This document shows positions 1 to 11,806 of a DNA stretch of 64,000 nucleotides, in pieces. Position 1 is the stretch's first letter. Each line of letters begins with the position of its first letter. Both the position numbers and the translations under genes were made by a program. This DNA comes from Serendipita indica DSM 11827 (Eukaryota; Basidiomycota; Agaricomycetes; Sebacinales; Serendipitaceae): positions 1,116,001 to 1,180,000 of the forward strand of contig CAJVGD010000046.1 in assembly GCA_910890315.1 (NCBI GenBank), written 5' to 3'. A model generated the notes under the pieces. It was given only the letters and a program-made list of their open reading frames with translations, made no database searches and had not been told where the DNA came from.

Positions 1-765
1 TTCAGCATTGTGAGAGGATGGCCACTCCTCCGATTGGATTATTGAGCAAGACCAAACCAAAGATACGAATCCTGTATGGCAGGTCACATCGTAGCTTCAA
101 TTCAGGCAAATTTAATTATCAGAGAGCTCCTAGTTCGTGGTGTTTAATCGTCCTTCGTTAGGGATCTGATGCCAATCCTATCGATAGACATGATAACGTC
201 TCAAATTAGTCAATCTGGTCAACTTGTTTGGTTTGGAAACAGCTCTGTATGGACTTGTCACCCTCTGAGGCTATGGGCAGCATAAGCCCCTTCCTGCACA
301 AGGGTACCCAAAGTCCAGCTCCGACAGTTAGATTTATTATGTGAGTCATAACCTGGATTTGATTCTTGTACTGGCTTTGGTGTATCGAGTTTAGCATTCC
401 ATTCCATTCGAGGCCTCTCATGAGGGATACTACTTTAATTAATGAGGATTTTAGTTCTTGCGAACCGTTCTTGTGGTCCCGTTGTCGCGTATGCCGTCGT
501 GCTTGAGTCTAAAGCTTGGAATATCACTTCAACTGCAGTTCGTACAGTCGCTAGAACGCTCCTGTACACAAGAACGAGCATTGTCAGGCTCTCCCTTTAT
601 CTGATTTGAAATCAAATTCTTCAGTTGTTTTCAACACTTCACATGACAAAAAGTGCCTATCAGAGCAAACCTATCGCCCAGTCCTATGATTCCGGGGTAT
701 GTCCGCCCTATCTTCGCTCTATATTTCTCGGCTAGAACCTTCAGTTACTACGTGTTTGCCAAACT
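1..765. other. Intergenic, nothing recognised
   Basis: No open frame here shows a recognisable domain or a convincing exon chain. The short open frames on both strands lack family motifs and compete with one another. It may hold the promoter or 3' end of a gene lying left of the window. Confidence 0.5.
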
Positions 766-1650
766 TTATGATGGTAAACAGCCATCACGAAATCGTTCAG
801 CAAGCTCATGCTCCATGCTCCGTGCTTGTTTCTTCCAAGTGCAGTATAGGTTATAACAATCTGTTGGAAAATGTACTCGGCACGCTGAACACGCTGAAGG
901 TGCATTCCAATATGCTTGACGAAACGACTTCCAGCAAGGGGTGTCGCGTCCAGCTCTTTCCAGGGCCACAATCCATCTTGATCTAGCCCCATGACATTCG
1001 TGGAGATAACATGGTCCTGTGCAACTGATACTTGGATCCGTCGGTCCCCAATGACTGTTGATTTGGTCTACAAATCTGGCATAGATTCTGCCTCTTTTCT
1101 GCTTTTCATTGTGAATCCACAGCCCCCAGCGTTCTGGAATATCCAAATCCGCGTTCAGCAGCGAGGTATGGCACCCGATGACCATTTCCGCCGCGTCGTA
1201 AAGAAGCGGTATAAGTTTGAAATGTATGCAGCATCTGAGAACTAGTAGAGGATGTGATTGTAGTATGCACTTTGTTTTGACCCCCGTCAAATAGTTCGTT
1301 CGACTGGTGATTGCCGCCTCCTGGAACCAGTCACGGACTGCTGAGATTTCGTATCGGTCTGCGATAGAGAGGACATCAAATATAGTGTCTGGATCAACTT
1401 TTGGGTTCGATATCGATGGGTCAAGGATGTCAAGCACCTGACGAAGCACCTGGGCGGTCGATTCGACCCTGATTTGTCGGCAACCAGAGAAAGGTAGCCT
1501 ATATATTTGAGTGTACATAGGTTGCAGTGATACATGATCAGTTGGTGGGGAAGGAGAAAACGGTGCCTTCATTTGAGGCAAGCCCGACCAAGTAACCCTT
1601 GGGCTGATGATACAGCTGGCCTTCGTATGGGGGCGGCAGAAAGCTTGCAA
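766..1650 (-). CDS. BTB/POZ-family protein, N-terminal half doubtful
   Basis: The C-terminal two thirds match the other BTB genes of this window: a helical stretch equivalent to residues 70-200 of the intact paralogue at 5949-6812, then a tail with cysteine pairs (CTGPCYLHEC, SACSAC). The BTB core strand with the family pattern of acidic/Asn-Gly then FxFP is visible upstream at about 1560-1610, but in another frame than the rest. The open frame as given therefore starts inside or after the BTB core. Either an intron or start is mis-read or the gene is decaying. BTB domains mediate dimerisation and often CUL3 recruitment, but no partner can be read from the sequence. It lies head-to-tail with the intact BTB gene at 2025-2951. 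Confidence 0.5.
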   Translation of the reverse strand: MQAFCRPHTKASCIISPRVTWSGLPQMKAPFSPSPPTDHVSLQPMYTQIYRLPFSGCRQIRVESTAQVLRQVLDILDPSISNPKVDPDTIFDVLSIADRYEISAVRDWFQEAAITSRTNYLTGVKTKCILQSHPLLVLRCCIHFKLIPLLYDAAEMVIGCHTSLLNADLDIPERWGLWIHNEKQKRGRIYARFVDQINSHWGPTDPSISCTGPCYLHECHGARSRWIVALERAGRDTPCWKSFRQAYWNAPSACSACRVHFPTDCYNLYCTWKKQARSMEHELAERFRDGCLPS

Positions 1651-2024
1651 GGGAGGACGTGAAGTACATTTTTACTGCCCTATCAGCGTATTTTGTGGGT
1701 GTTATATGCATGCGAGAATGCACTGATCAATTGCCAGACTCCTCTGGAGTCTGAACAAACTCATGTGCACCTCGCAAAGTCATTGGATGTCGGCTATAAT
1801 GATCTGAATGCATAGAGTTTACGATATGACTGATTACTGCGGGAACGCTGTAGAGAGTGCAGAAGATCCTTTACAGCCCCCTTCGCCAGTGCTGTCCTTA
1901 TCTATTATTGCATTTAAGATCCATAACCCGTCGGAGAGGGAGCTCTATAAACTGAACAGGTTGCAGGAGCCTGCCATTCAGACGCAGGCCGGAAATAGGG
2001 GGGTATAATTACACGGCTCCAATA

Positions 2025-2951
2025 TCATGCATCTCCATCACTAGTCGCCTCGGCCTTTGGCAGTGGCCAGTCCGGAAGAGCAACTTCTAATGCCCTTGTG
2101 TCGTTCTCCCACTTGTGCCATTCCCGATTAAAGGTCTCACTAGTTCCCTCCCACGGAATCGTCGGTGCATCACACGTGCACTTGACGATGCGCTGGATCA
2201 TCTCCGCTCGAAATGTATCCCACGAAGGTTGATCGTCAATCTTGATGCACGCCTCGTGAAGATGTTCCGCTCGGAACCTTATGCAGTACGGGCAAGTGCT
2301 TCCACTCCTCAAGGCCAACAATTTGCCCTGGGGAGGTGTAGCTGCAGGGAGATAGAGGAGTGACTTTGCCTTTGCCTTGAGCCATATGGCTCGTGAGCGC
2401 CGTAGTTGGAGAATATACTGGAATAACACGCTAGGAAGCGTGCATCCTTGCTTGTTTCGCATCAGAACGTTTATATGACACCGGGCTAGCTCGCGCAGTG
2501 CCATGCGGAGCTCTTCAGTAAACTCAAATGCGTGCGCCAGTACAGCGACCGGGAGTGGATTAAGGATGATTAGGTTGATAGGCCGGTCGCCGTGCAGAAT
2601 GGTCGGCGAAGTGAGGATAGCGCGAAAGCGGGAGATGAGTGCGGTGATATGGTACTTTTTCGACGCTTCAATGCACTCCCAGAGTGTTCCTATGGGGAGT
2701 GTTGGAGGTGAAGACATCTTTGGATCCAGGTAGGCCAAGAGCATGCGGAGAACGGCCGCAGACTCTGACAGCTTGACGGCCTGCTTGACTGAGCTGAATG
2801 AGGGTGCTATTTCGTACATGTCTTTGAAAACTGGCGAGGCGTAGCAGAGGAGTTGTCGGTTCACCGTGAAGCGAACGCCTTCTGAGGATTCAATGATCGC
2901 GTCGTCGGATGATCCAGACATTCCATGACATTTTGGTGTCCTAAAAGACAT
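2025..2951 (-). CDS. BTB/POZ domain protein
   Basis: Single-exon gene of 308 residues. Residues about 18-75 form the BTB core (ESSEGVRFTVNRQLLCYASP followed by VFKDMY), the usual opening strands and helix. A helical region follows with the pattern IEASKKYHITALISRF seen in its paralogues, then a cysteine-bearing tail (CPYC, CTC) that could bind a metal. The start at 2951 is the first Met; an internal Met at residue 11 is also possible. BTB proteins are protein-interaction adaptors. The family is strongly expanded in Agaricomycetes, mostly without known function. One of six copies in this window. Confidence 0.85.
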   Translation of the reverse strand: MSFRTPKCHGMSGSSDDAIIESSEGVRFTVNRQLLCYASPVFKDMYEIAPSFSSVKQAVKLSESAAVLRMLLAYLDPKMSSPPTLPIGTLWECIEASKKYHITALISRFRAILTSPTILHGDRPINLIILNPLPVAVLAHAFEFTEELRMALRELARCHINVLMRNKQGCTLPSVLFQYILQLRRSRAIWLKAKAKSLLYLPAATPPQGKLLALRSGSTCPYCIRFRAEHLHEACIKIDDQPSWDTFRAEMIQRIVKCTCDAPTIPWEGTSETFNREWHKWENDTRALEVALPDWPLPKAEATSDGDA

Positions 2952-4041
2952 ATTTTTGTGCCTGTGTGAGGTTCCGCGTCAAAAGTCTGGAATGGAAGAT
3001 AACCGACAGAGGTTGTGGGATCTCACTGACCTCACTTGGATCTCTTTTTGTATCCTTGGATCAGATCCAGTGGCACAGATGTGGCACAATGGTCAGGCTG
3101 AACGGTACAGACTGCGCCAGACGCTCTCGCCATGCTCGCCTGCTGCAGCTCCTGAGAGGCTGCAGGGCCTACACGCCTACTCTTACAGCCATAACTCTAG
3201 GTTGAGTATACGCAGGGCCCTGAATACTCCATTGGGGCTACTTTAAGTATTGACCACGTAGCGGCGAGGTCGAAGTGCAAGTGGCTTACCTTGTGCCAAA
3301 GTGTGGGAAGACGCCTATATATACCCTCATAACTACAAAATGTAGAGTGACTGCAAGGCCTTGGTTCCAGAGATAAGTATAAGGGATACCAGACGTTGCG
3401 CGAAGGTGTCGGTGCGCTAATGGAATGCTCACAAAGCTGACGACTCACGGGCCGTGTTGTTGATTCCAAAACTGGAATTCTGATGGTTGGCATGTGGTGC
3501 TTACTGGAACAAGCGACAAACGCAAAATCGAGGAGCGTAAACATAGAACGGTCCGAGAAAATGAAGGACGATGTTGATCGCGCCTTTTACAATGTTACAT
3601 ACTCTAAAAATACAAGGGCGGAGACGTCTGTCAGGCCATGGGGAAAACGGAGGGATTCCCAGCGTCGCTAGGGGCCCCTCTTAACTCCGATCCTATCTCC
3701 AGGGAGATGTCGGTGACGACGGCGAGTGCAACCGTCGCCCGTCGTCAATTTAGAATTCGGCAGGCAACAGCAAGGCTCCATCAGCTACTAAAGGTCCGCC
3801 CGCTCTCTTGGACCCGTCCTCAACTCCTTTTTACACAGCAAACCTCTCGCCTTTCTTTTTCTTCGACTTTTACCTTTCTTTTATTCGCAGCCGTGCTGCT
3901 TGCACATTCGGTGAGCTCACCCAAACTTTGGCATCGTCGAGCAGTGGCTAACAACGACCTCGGCGTCGACGGAGGCCAGGTCATTCACTCCTTCCAGCAC
4001 ACTCTCTACGCTCTACTTTCAAGAAGAATATCCCATCAACC
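2952..4041. other. Intergenic, about 1.1 kb
   Basis: Upstream region of the secreted-protein gene at 4042 and of the divergent BTB gene at 2951. Pyrimidine-rich stretches lie at about 3825-3890, as is common just upstream of basidiomycete start codons. No convincing gene, repeat or TATA box seen. Confidence 0.5.
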
Positions 4042-5496
4042 ATGAAGCTTTCCCTCTCGCTCGCTACCGTCCTTACTCTCCTGCCGATGCTCGTCACCGC
4101 GTCCAGCTCGCCCTTTATCGAGCGTAGTATTCATGATACTGCCTATCTGGTTAGTTTTAATTTGGTTTCAATATCTTTGACACGTCTGACGAGCCGTTAC
4201 CATCGCGAATTGATCATCATTAGCCGCGGGTAGCGCGCAGGTTTGGACGCAATCCCGACATATTTGGGCGCCAAAATAATGCAGCGGATCGTGCAGCTAC
4301 CGCGCAACGCGCAGCGCAGCAAGCCGCCGCCCAAAGGGCCCAGCAGGAGCAGCAGGCCGCCATTGACCGCCAGCGAGCTGCAATCGCATCGTCTGCTGCC
4401 GCTCAGCAATCAGCGGCTGCTGAACGAAACCGCCAAGCCGACATTGCCAATGGAAACAACCGAAACGGTGGAAACGGAGGAAACCAGCAGAACAACAATG
4501 GTCAGAACAACAATAACAATAACGGTGCTACACGAACAACCTCTGCGGCTGCAGCTGCAACCACCACGGCCAATAACGGAGGCAATAACAACGGGAACAA
4601 CAATAACAACAACGGAGGGAACAACAACAACGGAGGAAACAACAACAACGGAGGAAACAACAACAACGGAGGAAACAATGGTGGAAACAATGGTGGAAAC
4701 AATGGAGGAAACAACAACAATGCCATCAGTAAGCACTCTGCGCCCTCGGTCGCTCGTACTAACGATTGCAGCACTTGATCCCTCCCTCGTCGCATCCAAC
4801 CTCGCAAAGACTGGACAAGAGACGCCAGCGGCCGGTCAAGTCGCATCTCTTACGTCTACGAACAACTTTCTCAACTTTTGCGCTGGAAAGACGATCACCA
4901 ACGGCCAGCAGATCACCACGGGCTCATGCAACCCAATTCCAATCGGCGATGTTGCGCCCAAAGCAAACATGCCTTCGTGCAAGTTTGTGAACCCGATCAA
5001 CTTTTCGACTATTCCAGCCAACAGGGACTTCACGATCCAGATGAAGTTGAACAACCTCCAAGCGGGCGTGTTCACGAATGCGCAAAGACGTACTATATGG
5101 CTCCGCAACAGCTGAATGCTCAAGGTGATATCATCGGACATACCCAGTACGTGCTCCTTTATAGTGTCTAGCTCACAGATAACTCATGCATTTGTGTAGC
5201 TTTGTCGTTCAAAAGATGGGTGCGTTTGACGACCCGACCATCCTCGACGCCGGAACGTTCCAGTTCTTCAAGGGTATCAACACCGCTGCGGTCAATGGCA
5301 TCGTGTCGACTACGGTCACCGGTGGTATTCCCCCAGGCAACTACCGCCTTGCGAGCATCAACACGGATGCTAACCATGCTCCGGCCATCGTCGCTGTTGC
5401 TCAACACGGTTTCGTGGACGACATGATTTACGTACGTCTCCCCCCTTTCGTCCACCTCTCATGCTGACGACTACTTCACAGTTTACTGCCGAGTAA
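4042..5496 (+). CDS. Secreted Asn/Gly-rich protein of the 's17-like' basidiomycete family
   Basis: Exons 4042-4149, 4224-4728, 4772-5146, 5200-5431 and 5482-5496. A signal peptide (MKLSLSLATVLTLLPMLVTA) is followed by an Ala/Gln-rich helix-like stretch, a low-complexity NNNNGG tract and a conserved C-terminal domain with CNPIPIGDV, MPSCKF, TYYMAPQQLNAQG, IIGHTHFVVQK and VAVAQHG. That domain belongs to a widespread secreted basidiomycete family often carried under the misleading label 'ribosomal protein s17'; its role is unknown. One base is missing at 5083-5087: the frame before reads FTNAQ and the frame after reads KTYYMAPQQ, both conserved. A four-A run reduced to three would explain it. 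Apart from that one base, all five exons join in phase. Confidence 0.8.
4620..4709 (+). repeat. In-frame coding minisatellite (NNNNGG x3, NNGG x3)
   Basis: Three 18-bp units encode Asn4-Gly2 and are followed directly by three 12-bp units encoding Asn2-Gly2, inside exon 2 of the secreted protein. The unit lengths keep the frame, so copy number can change without breaking the protein. Confidence 0.9.
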
Positions 5497-5948
5497 ACGT
5501 TCACCTCACTGTTCGTTTCACATTGCATTGTATTCTCGGCTAGCATCGTTATAAACCCCAATGTACAACACTGGCGACCGTTCCTAGTACCCCCGACTTC
5601 CGCCCTTCTTTCCTTCCGCTTCGCTTCTTGCCTTCTTCATTCTTCTTTTTCATCGTTTTCCTAGATCAGTATTGGGCTCGCTGGAAGTTGCTCGCTAGAC
5701 GCTGCTCCTCCCTTTCCATTTCGCACCCCGATACTTTCCTTTGAGAGCCGTCACCTTTTGCTGTGTATCGTCCTTTTTTTTGCAATGGAAGTGCTCATTA
5801 CCGTTGTGAAGACACTGTTTCGCTTTAGCCTCAACAAGGAATGAGATCCGAGGGCGTAAAGCCAGAGCCTGGCGGGCGGACAAGCACTTGGTCCCTATCA
5901 CTACATACAACCATACTATCGCTTGCTCAAGTGACCGAGCCTTCCATC
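5497..5948. other. Intergenic, 3' UTR plus BTB promoter
   Basis: CT-rich sequence between two genes on the plus strand. An in-frame upstream extension of the next gene (to 5841) is open, but it lacks family similarity and was not used as the start. Confidence 0.5.
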
Positions 5949-6812
5949 ATGGATATTAGCTTCACAGAGGAAACTCAAAGATATGGCCCCGGATACGGCG
6001 ACTTTGTCCTCCAATCCAGCGATGGAAAGGACTTTCACTTTCCACGCGCCATTCTCGCCTTTACCTCTGGCTTCTTCAAAGACATGTTCGATCTTCCGAA
6101 CTCTTCGACAGCAGAGGGAACTCCTGAGAAGCTACTCGTCCTCGCTGAGTCTAGTCAACTCGTTCAGATGCTGTTGGATGTTATCAATCCCAACGTGCCC
6201 CTTCCTCCACTAGATACATCCACGATCGTAGGGCTGCTGGAAGGAGCGCGCAAGTATCGAGTCCCTTGTGTCTTCCGTTGGTTTGAGAAGGAAGCCATTA
6301 GAAGCCAGGTGAACGAGAAAACTAGGGAGGAAACTCCCGCATTGCTTGATCAATACCCAGCCTTCGTTCTTGCTTGTGCAAACCAGCATAATCTTCCTCA
6401 AATCAAACGGTTGGCAATTAGAGAGCTGGTGAAAAGACCATCACTCCTTCTTGATGAGGATGTAGACTTACCTCCCAGGCTGTACCGGTGTATATTGCGA
6501 AGCAACTGCCAACGGCTGGAGCTCTATACCTCCTTCATTCTTCAATGTACTGACCTTGAACAAGGGAGTTTGAAGACTGGGCCACTTCAGAAATGTGATT
6601 TATGCCCAAATAGCAAGGCTAAATGGCTCTTGAAAATGACACTTGACATCAAAGAGCTAACATGCTGGTCTCGTTTCATCGAGCGTTGGAATGATATAGG
6701 CGCATGTTCTAGTTGCGGTATGGACTGGCGGGCTTATCACAAGAGAGGACTATACCGCTTGGAGAACGCAGCTAAACACCACGAAACCCATACACCGGAC
6801 TGGTTATTGTAA
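5949..6812 (+). CDS. BTB/POZ domain protein
   Basis: Single-exon protein of 287 residues from the Met at 5949 (MDISFTEETQRYGPGYGDF). The BTB core is clear: FVLQSSDGKDFHFPRAILAF then SGFFKDMFDLP. The shared helical block (LEGARKYRVPCVFRWFEKEA) follows, then a C-terminal segment with CDLCPNSKAKW and CSSCGMDW, possible metal-binding cysteine pairs. The open frame reaches upstream to 5841, but that extension is not BTB-like, so the internal Met is preferred. An AATAAA lies at 6869 downstream. It is the best-preserved large BTB copy here and a useful template for the degraded one at 766-1650. Confidence 0.88.
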   Translation: MDISFTEETQRYGPGYGDFVLQSSDGKDFHFPRAILAFTSGFFKDMFDLPNSSTAEGTPEKLLVLAESSQLVQMLLDVINPNVPLPPLDTSTIVGLLEGARKYRVPCVFRWFEKEAIRSQVNEKTREETPALLDQYPAFVLACANQHNLPQIKRLAIRELVKRPSLLLDEDVDLPPRLYRCILRSNCQRLELYTSFILQCTDLEQGSLKTGPLQKCDLCPNSKAKWLLKMTLDIKELTCWSRFIERWNDIGACSSCGMDWRAYHKRGLYRLENAAKHHETHTPDWLL

Positions 6813-6918
6813 CCAAAGGGTGCGATATTTAATCTACAACCTACGATTGTATGACACATAGAATCATCAATAAAATTGTTCTATAAAAATATTGAGCGTA
6901 CAATGTTAAACGATGAAG

Positions 6919-9900
6919 CTAGTCGACATCCATACTATCGTCCTCCCCTGAACCTTTCGCATCCGCCTGAGTGGTCGGAGCGCTGGCAGCGCCCCAGAAG
7001 TTCCTGAGGCTACTCCATAGGCCAGTAGTCTTGACTTGCATTTTTGAAGCGGGTGGCGCATCGACCTCCATCGACGAAGAGGTGGCAACGCTCCCTTGGC
7101 GAGGCTCAGTCTTTGTCGACGGCGCTGCAGAGTCTGATGCAAGAGATGGTGAAGCCACTGGAGCCTCATCTATCGCCTTTGGCTTGACCTCTTCAGCAGG
7201 TGCGGCGGGTTTGGCCTTCTTTGACTGTTTTGATCGCGGCTTGCGAGGCTTGGTGATTGAGTGAGTCCCTTCTGCATCTTGACTAGCCTTCTCGTCGTAT
7301 AGAGGCTTAGCCTTGTGCTTTTCCCGTTTCTGCTTCCTCAGTTCGGCCAAGCGCTCCTCAGCACCTTCTGCAATCCCTCGCACGTCCATGAGGTATGCAA
7401 TCTCCGTCTCTGGCAAGTATTCGTCAGGCGACTCGCCGCCATCGGGCTTGTAGACGCGCAAGTCGTTGGGTATTCTGTGACCACGCGGCAGATGCTTGCG
7501 TTTTGGGTGACTATCAGCGGGATTTTGATCAGTCGCTTGACTATCGGCTTCTCCGCTGCGGTCTGGCAGTTGTGCATGGTCCTCGACAGTCTCTTCAGCG
7601 CTAGAATTCTCCTCCTCGTCCCTTTGAGCATCAGGCTCAAAATCCGAACCTTCACTTTCAGAACGCGTAGTGGAAGTCACGCTGAGAGATTCTCCTCGAA
7701 GTTCCGCCGTTCTCTTTTTCGATTTGGAAGGCTTTTTGTGTGCCGTGTCCGCTTCCGCGTGCTCTAGGACCGATCCAAGGTCTACCACTTCCAGGCTGTG
7801 ATCCAAGTCTTGCTCTTGTGCAGCCACCTTTCGCTTCTTGATGCTCCGCTCAGCCTCCTCGGGCAGATAATCTTCGTCATCCCCCGTGAGCGACCCTCGA
7901 GCTATGCGCTTTCGCTTGACCTTGACCCGTTTGCGACTCGTCGTCGAGGGTGTATGTGCACGCTCATCTCGGCTCTCGTCATCACCGTCGTGATCAACGG
8001 AGCCCTCGATCTCGCCTGCCTTTGAAGCAACATGGGACAAGGCTGGAGATGATGCCTTGGAAGTAGACGACAGTGTAGGTTGACTCCTCAGGTTGTGCTT
8101 TGTCCTCTTTGGTGCCACAGTGGGTGTGATAGGACTGGATGCACTCCGTTTCGCGACACGTTTACCCTTGGACGTAGGAAGAGCAGAAGAAACAACTGGT
8201 GACGGCTGTGTGGATCGAGTACGTCGCGCTCGGGGCATATCCAGCGTTAGAGGGTCCAGTTCTAGTGCTTTGAGTTCACGACTGCCCATGGGAGCATGCC
8301 GCTTTCCCTTGGCAATCTTGCGCCGAGTACGAGCATTGGCTGGTTGCTCTTCATCCGATGTCAAGGCACTACTCTCGTCATCTGAGCGCAAGGTGGATTC
8401 GCCGATTCTGCTGAGACGTAAGTATTTCTTCTCGAACAGAGTCATCACCCACCGAGGTCCTGGTTCCACAGGATCCGCATCTATGGTCGCCTGTGTAGGA
8501 ATGGGTGCTTCTTCATCCTCGGGAAGTGGGTAGAGTTGACTCGTCCCAATCAACGTGCTCGGGTATGCAACAGAAGATCGCGGAGTCAAGTCATCGGCAT
8601 CTTGAGTGAACGTCAACTCTGACATTGTAGGCGCGAGCTCAATTGTCCTGGCAGGCGTTGAACCTCGAACAGTCTGAGCTGCTTCCAGCTCCTCGTCCCC
8701 ATCGATAGTCGAAGGCAAGTCGCTATCTTGCCGCACCAAAAGACCCCGACCCAGCAAATCCAACTCCTCTTGTGGCGTTTCCAGAGGAATGGAGGCGGTT
8801 TGGTGCTCGGAAGCGTCACGATGTCCGCCTAATTGGGAATTGCTAGACTCTCGTGTGTCTATTTGTGGAGGAATAAGCATATACGCGGGTGGTAAATCCG
8901 GTGATTGAGATTTAGGCGAGATGGTCTCTTCCTCCTTTGTGCTACTAGCATCCTGTTCGCTAACGTTGGACGTTGGCGCTTCCGCCCAGAGACTTGGGTC
9001 AACAGCATGTCCGGAGATGCCCGAAACGCCCTCCGGAGTTCCAAAAAGTGTCGGTTCTGGGACACGATGAGGGTCTGGAAAGTCGACGACGTCGCGATTG
9101 AGGTCTTGCACGACTTCAGCCGGCAACGTACGGTCTGCGTCACCCAACTCGTTCGGAGGCGAATCAACCGGATGGATAACGGCAGCGTCCTGTGCCTGCT
9201 CGGCGACCGCTGCAATACTGGTGGCGATTGACGAGTTGTCTGAGACCAGTGATGGGTCAGCGACTGTGGTCGTGAAACCAGAAGGAGAGAGCGGTGGTGT
9301 AGTCGAAGATATCAGATCGTCTATTCCAGTCTAGACACGCCGTTAGGAACCAAAGGACACAGGAACTGAATTCTCACCGATTGCGTGCCAATAGCTTGCT
9401 CTTCATCCGGCTCTTGCAACTCGGCGGGTGTCTCTACATCTTCGTCGTCACCCGCGCCGCTAACAGGGTCGTAGGAGCCAGCTATCGCATAGGTCGTGGG
9501 ATCTACTGGCGCGTACTCCGGCGAAAGATTCCAGGTAACTCGCTGTGATTCCCTCGTGTTCATTTGACCTCCTTCCTGGGCGAAGTTGGTCGACGGGGCG
9601 AAGAATGGGGATATGGAATTGACTTGGGAGCTATAAATCTCAGCAGCGCCCGCTTGAAATGGCCATACAATGCCTGGCGTAGGTTGATGTGTGACCTCGT
9701 GCTCGACGTATTCGGCTATAGAGGGTATACTTAGTCACAAGCTATCTCGAGTGCCCTGTCGTACCCATAAGCGGCATGTCGGTCATGAAAAAGTTGGCAT
9801 GGTCTGCATCTGCCGTGAAGAATTCGTCGAGTTGATGAGAGCCTTCTCTCGTATCTTCACCATCTTGCCGGTCGGTAGCGTCCTGCGTCCAGGGTGAAGA

Positions 9901-10658
9901 GCCGCTTTCCTCAAACAAGACATCTGCATTCTCTTCGACATCGTACCCTTCACCTACTTGCAACTCTTCTGCAAGACGTCATCAAAGGTTCAGCACACAC
10001 GGCAGAAAAACTGACCATCGTCGTCAACGTCCTGCACATTATCCTCAGGAGCACCGTTCCATCCGTCAAGAAGTACAGAGTCCGTTTCCTCTTCTTCTTC
10101 ATCCCCTCCAATCTCGTCTTCCTGGTCCTCGTATTCCTCTACTTGCTCCAGAGTCGAGGCCGGCTTTGGACTGGCCACTTGAGGTATTGGCGCTGGAACA
10201 TTGTCCTCTTCCTCATCATCAGAAATGACAAACGGACTGTCTTCATCCCCAGCGCCACTGACAACAACCATTGGCGCAGGCGTTTTGACCGGCGTCGGCT
10301 CTCGCTCCTCGTCCAACTCATCTTCCTCCTCTTCCCCTTCTTCCTCTTCCTCTTGTACCTCTTCACTCGACCGAGGAACGCTCTGCACACTCGCGCCGCG
10401 CAAACTACCCTCGCCAACACTCGTACTCCGTCGCTGGCCAAACGAATACTCGTAAAACGAGCCCGAATGCGAAAAGTCGCCCTCAGATCCTGCTGTTCGG
10501 TCCCTATTGCGGAGCCGTGCGCGCGGGTCGAGTGCGTCTCGAATCTTGCTCGTCAGTCCGCCGATAAAGTCGTCAAATTCTGGCTGTGTAAATTGCTCGT
10601 AAGGATTGATAATGGGCGCGTCAGAGCGCGTCGTGATTCGTTCTCGAGAGTAGGACAT
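6919..10658 (-). CDS. Large acidic, disordered, probably nuclear protein (about 1198 aa)
   Basis: Four exons that join in phase: 10016-10658, 9765-9968, 9378-9715 and 6919-9330. The protein is rich in Asp/Glu/Ser/Pro with Lys/Arg clusters that look like nuclear localisation signals (e.g. RKRVKVKRKRIARG). Exon 1 has long Glu runs and a SUMO-interaction-like motif, SPFVISDDEEED, a hydrophobic core followed by acidic residues. The C-terminal part has DEYLPETEIAYLMDVRG followed by a basic coiled-coil-like stretch. No enzymatic domain was recognised. The composition fits a chromatin or DNA-repair scaffold, but that is inference. The start at 10658 is the first ATG of the frame (MSYSRERI). Confidence 0.75.
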
Positions 10659-11010
10659 TGTCAACAGGTGCGAGTTAGCGCGTCAACAGCCAAAACTTTG
10701 TAGGACTATGAATTGGGCTGGAGAGACCAACAGATCCAGTCTCCTTTGATCCGTTTTGACGATTTATATCGCGCTGGTTTGTCCAGATTAGAGATTTAGA
10801 GGGTCGGCTGGTCGACAGCCTGTCGAGGTCGGTTCCAAGTGCTTAGCCACCCCTCGCCTTAGAAGATTGCAAGAGCCGATGTGCATAATAGAGTACGTCT
10901 AAGACAACATTACATGGGAGACCCATTCAGTGCTTGCATCTCTCCTCGTGAATCCAGGCGGATTACTGAACCCGAGCACTACATAGAAAACCCAGCACAG
11001 AGAGCATCTT

Positions 11011-11806
11011 CTACTCGCTCTCAGAGACGAGAGCCACAATCATTCTGTTTAAGATGTGAGCACAGCGCTCGCACGTGGAGAGAAACACGTACCGGTACAG
11101 GTAGTAGAAGAAGGAAAGGAGGTAGAATCCAAGCTTGATAAAGCTCTCCTTTTTGTGCTGCGGTAGTGTTCGGAAGATTTCTGTTGCGTCATAAATGTGT
11201 TGTCCCGACATTACTCTAAAGAAGGCGGCATCGGCGTCAGCGGGATAGCACCCGAGAAATACGAGTCAAGCCACATACTTTCGAACATTATAAGCAATCA
11301 GTGGGAGGTTTAATGCGAGTGCCATGAATTGGCCGGACAGGAGGAAAAGCACGCAAAGGAAACCATGGGCGATGTATTCTGGCAGGACAAACTGGAGACG
11401 GCGACAATCAGCGTGGCTGTACGACGGAGTGAATACAGGTGAATACATACGCGATTTAGCTGTGAACAGAGATCAATGGGATTGATATAGTCGCATTCGA
11501 GGTCTGAGAACATGATGATCTAGCAGTTCAGAACGGCATCAGTACAGACTTAATAGGAAATAACAAGGAGAACACATACGAAGAAGACCATTGTGAATAG
11601 CAAAACTGCGGCCATAAGCACCGAGAATAGGAACAACCATCCTGTGGGTCCAACGTGGCCATTCAAGACGAAGAAACAATGAGCAGCGAGTGAAACAACC
11701 AGTTTGAGCGCAATTTGAACGTTATTGGGCGTGAAAAGGCATGCAGCGTCAGCCGGGGAGTGCCAACATGCGCTCGTCAGTGGGTTTACAGACCTGCTCC
11801 GTTCAT
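11011..11806 (-). CDS. ERV14: ERV14/cornichon ER cargo receptor
   Basis: Six exons (11794-11806, 11580-11641, 11451-11519, 11279-11391, 11093-11215, 11011-11044) give 137 residues, the family's usual length. The start MNGAGWLFLF corresponds to the yeast MSGEAWLFIL type of start. [40 protein letters not shown] and YYLYRMI are cornichon signatures, and three hydrophobic segments fit the known fold. The protein selects transmembrane cargo at ER exit sites for COPII vesicles; the IFRTL segment is the region linked to COPII binding in yeast Erv14. The first coding exon is only 13 nt long. Confidence 0.95.

Noticed and set aside
3197-3544. 115-residue minus-strand frame
   Set aside because: No signal, motif or plausible splice neighbours; composition like random intergenic sequence.
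4410-4846. Minus-strand frames with striking Val/Ser and Phe/Pro/Leu repeats
   Set aside because: They are the antisense of the NNNNGG coding repeat; periodic sequence keeps all frames open.
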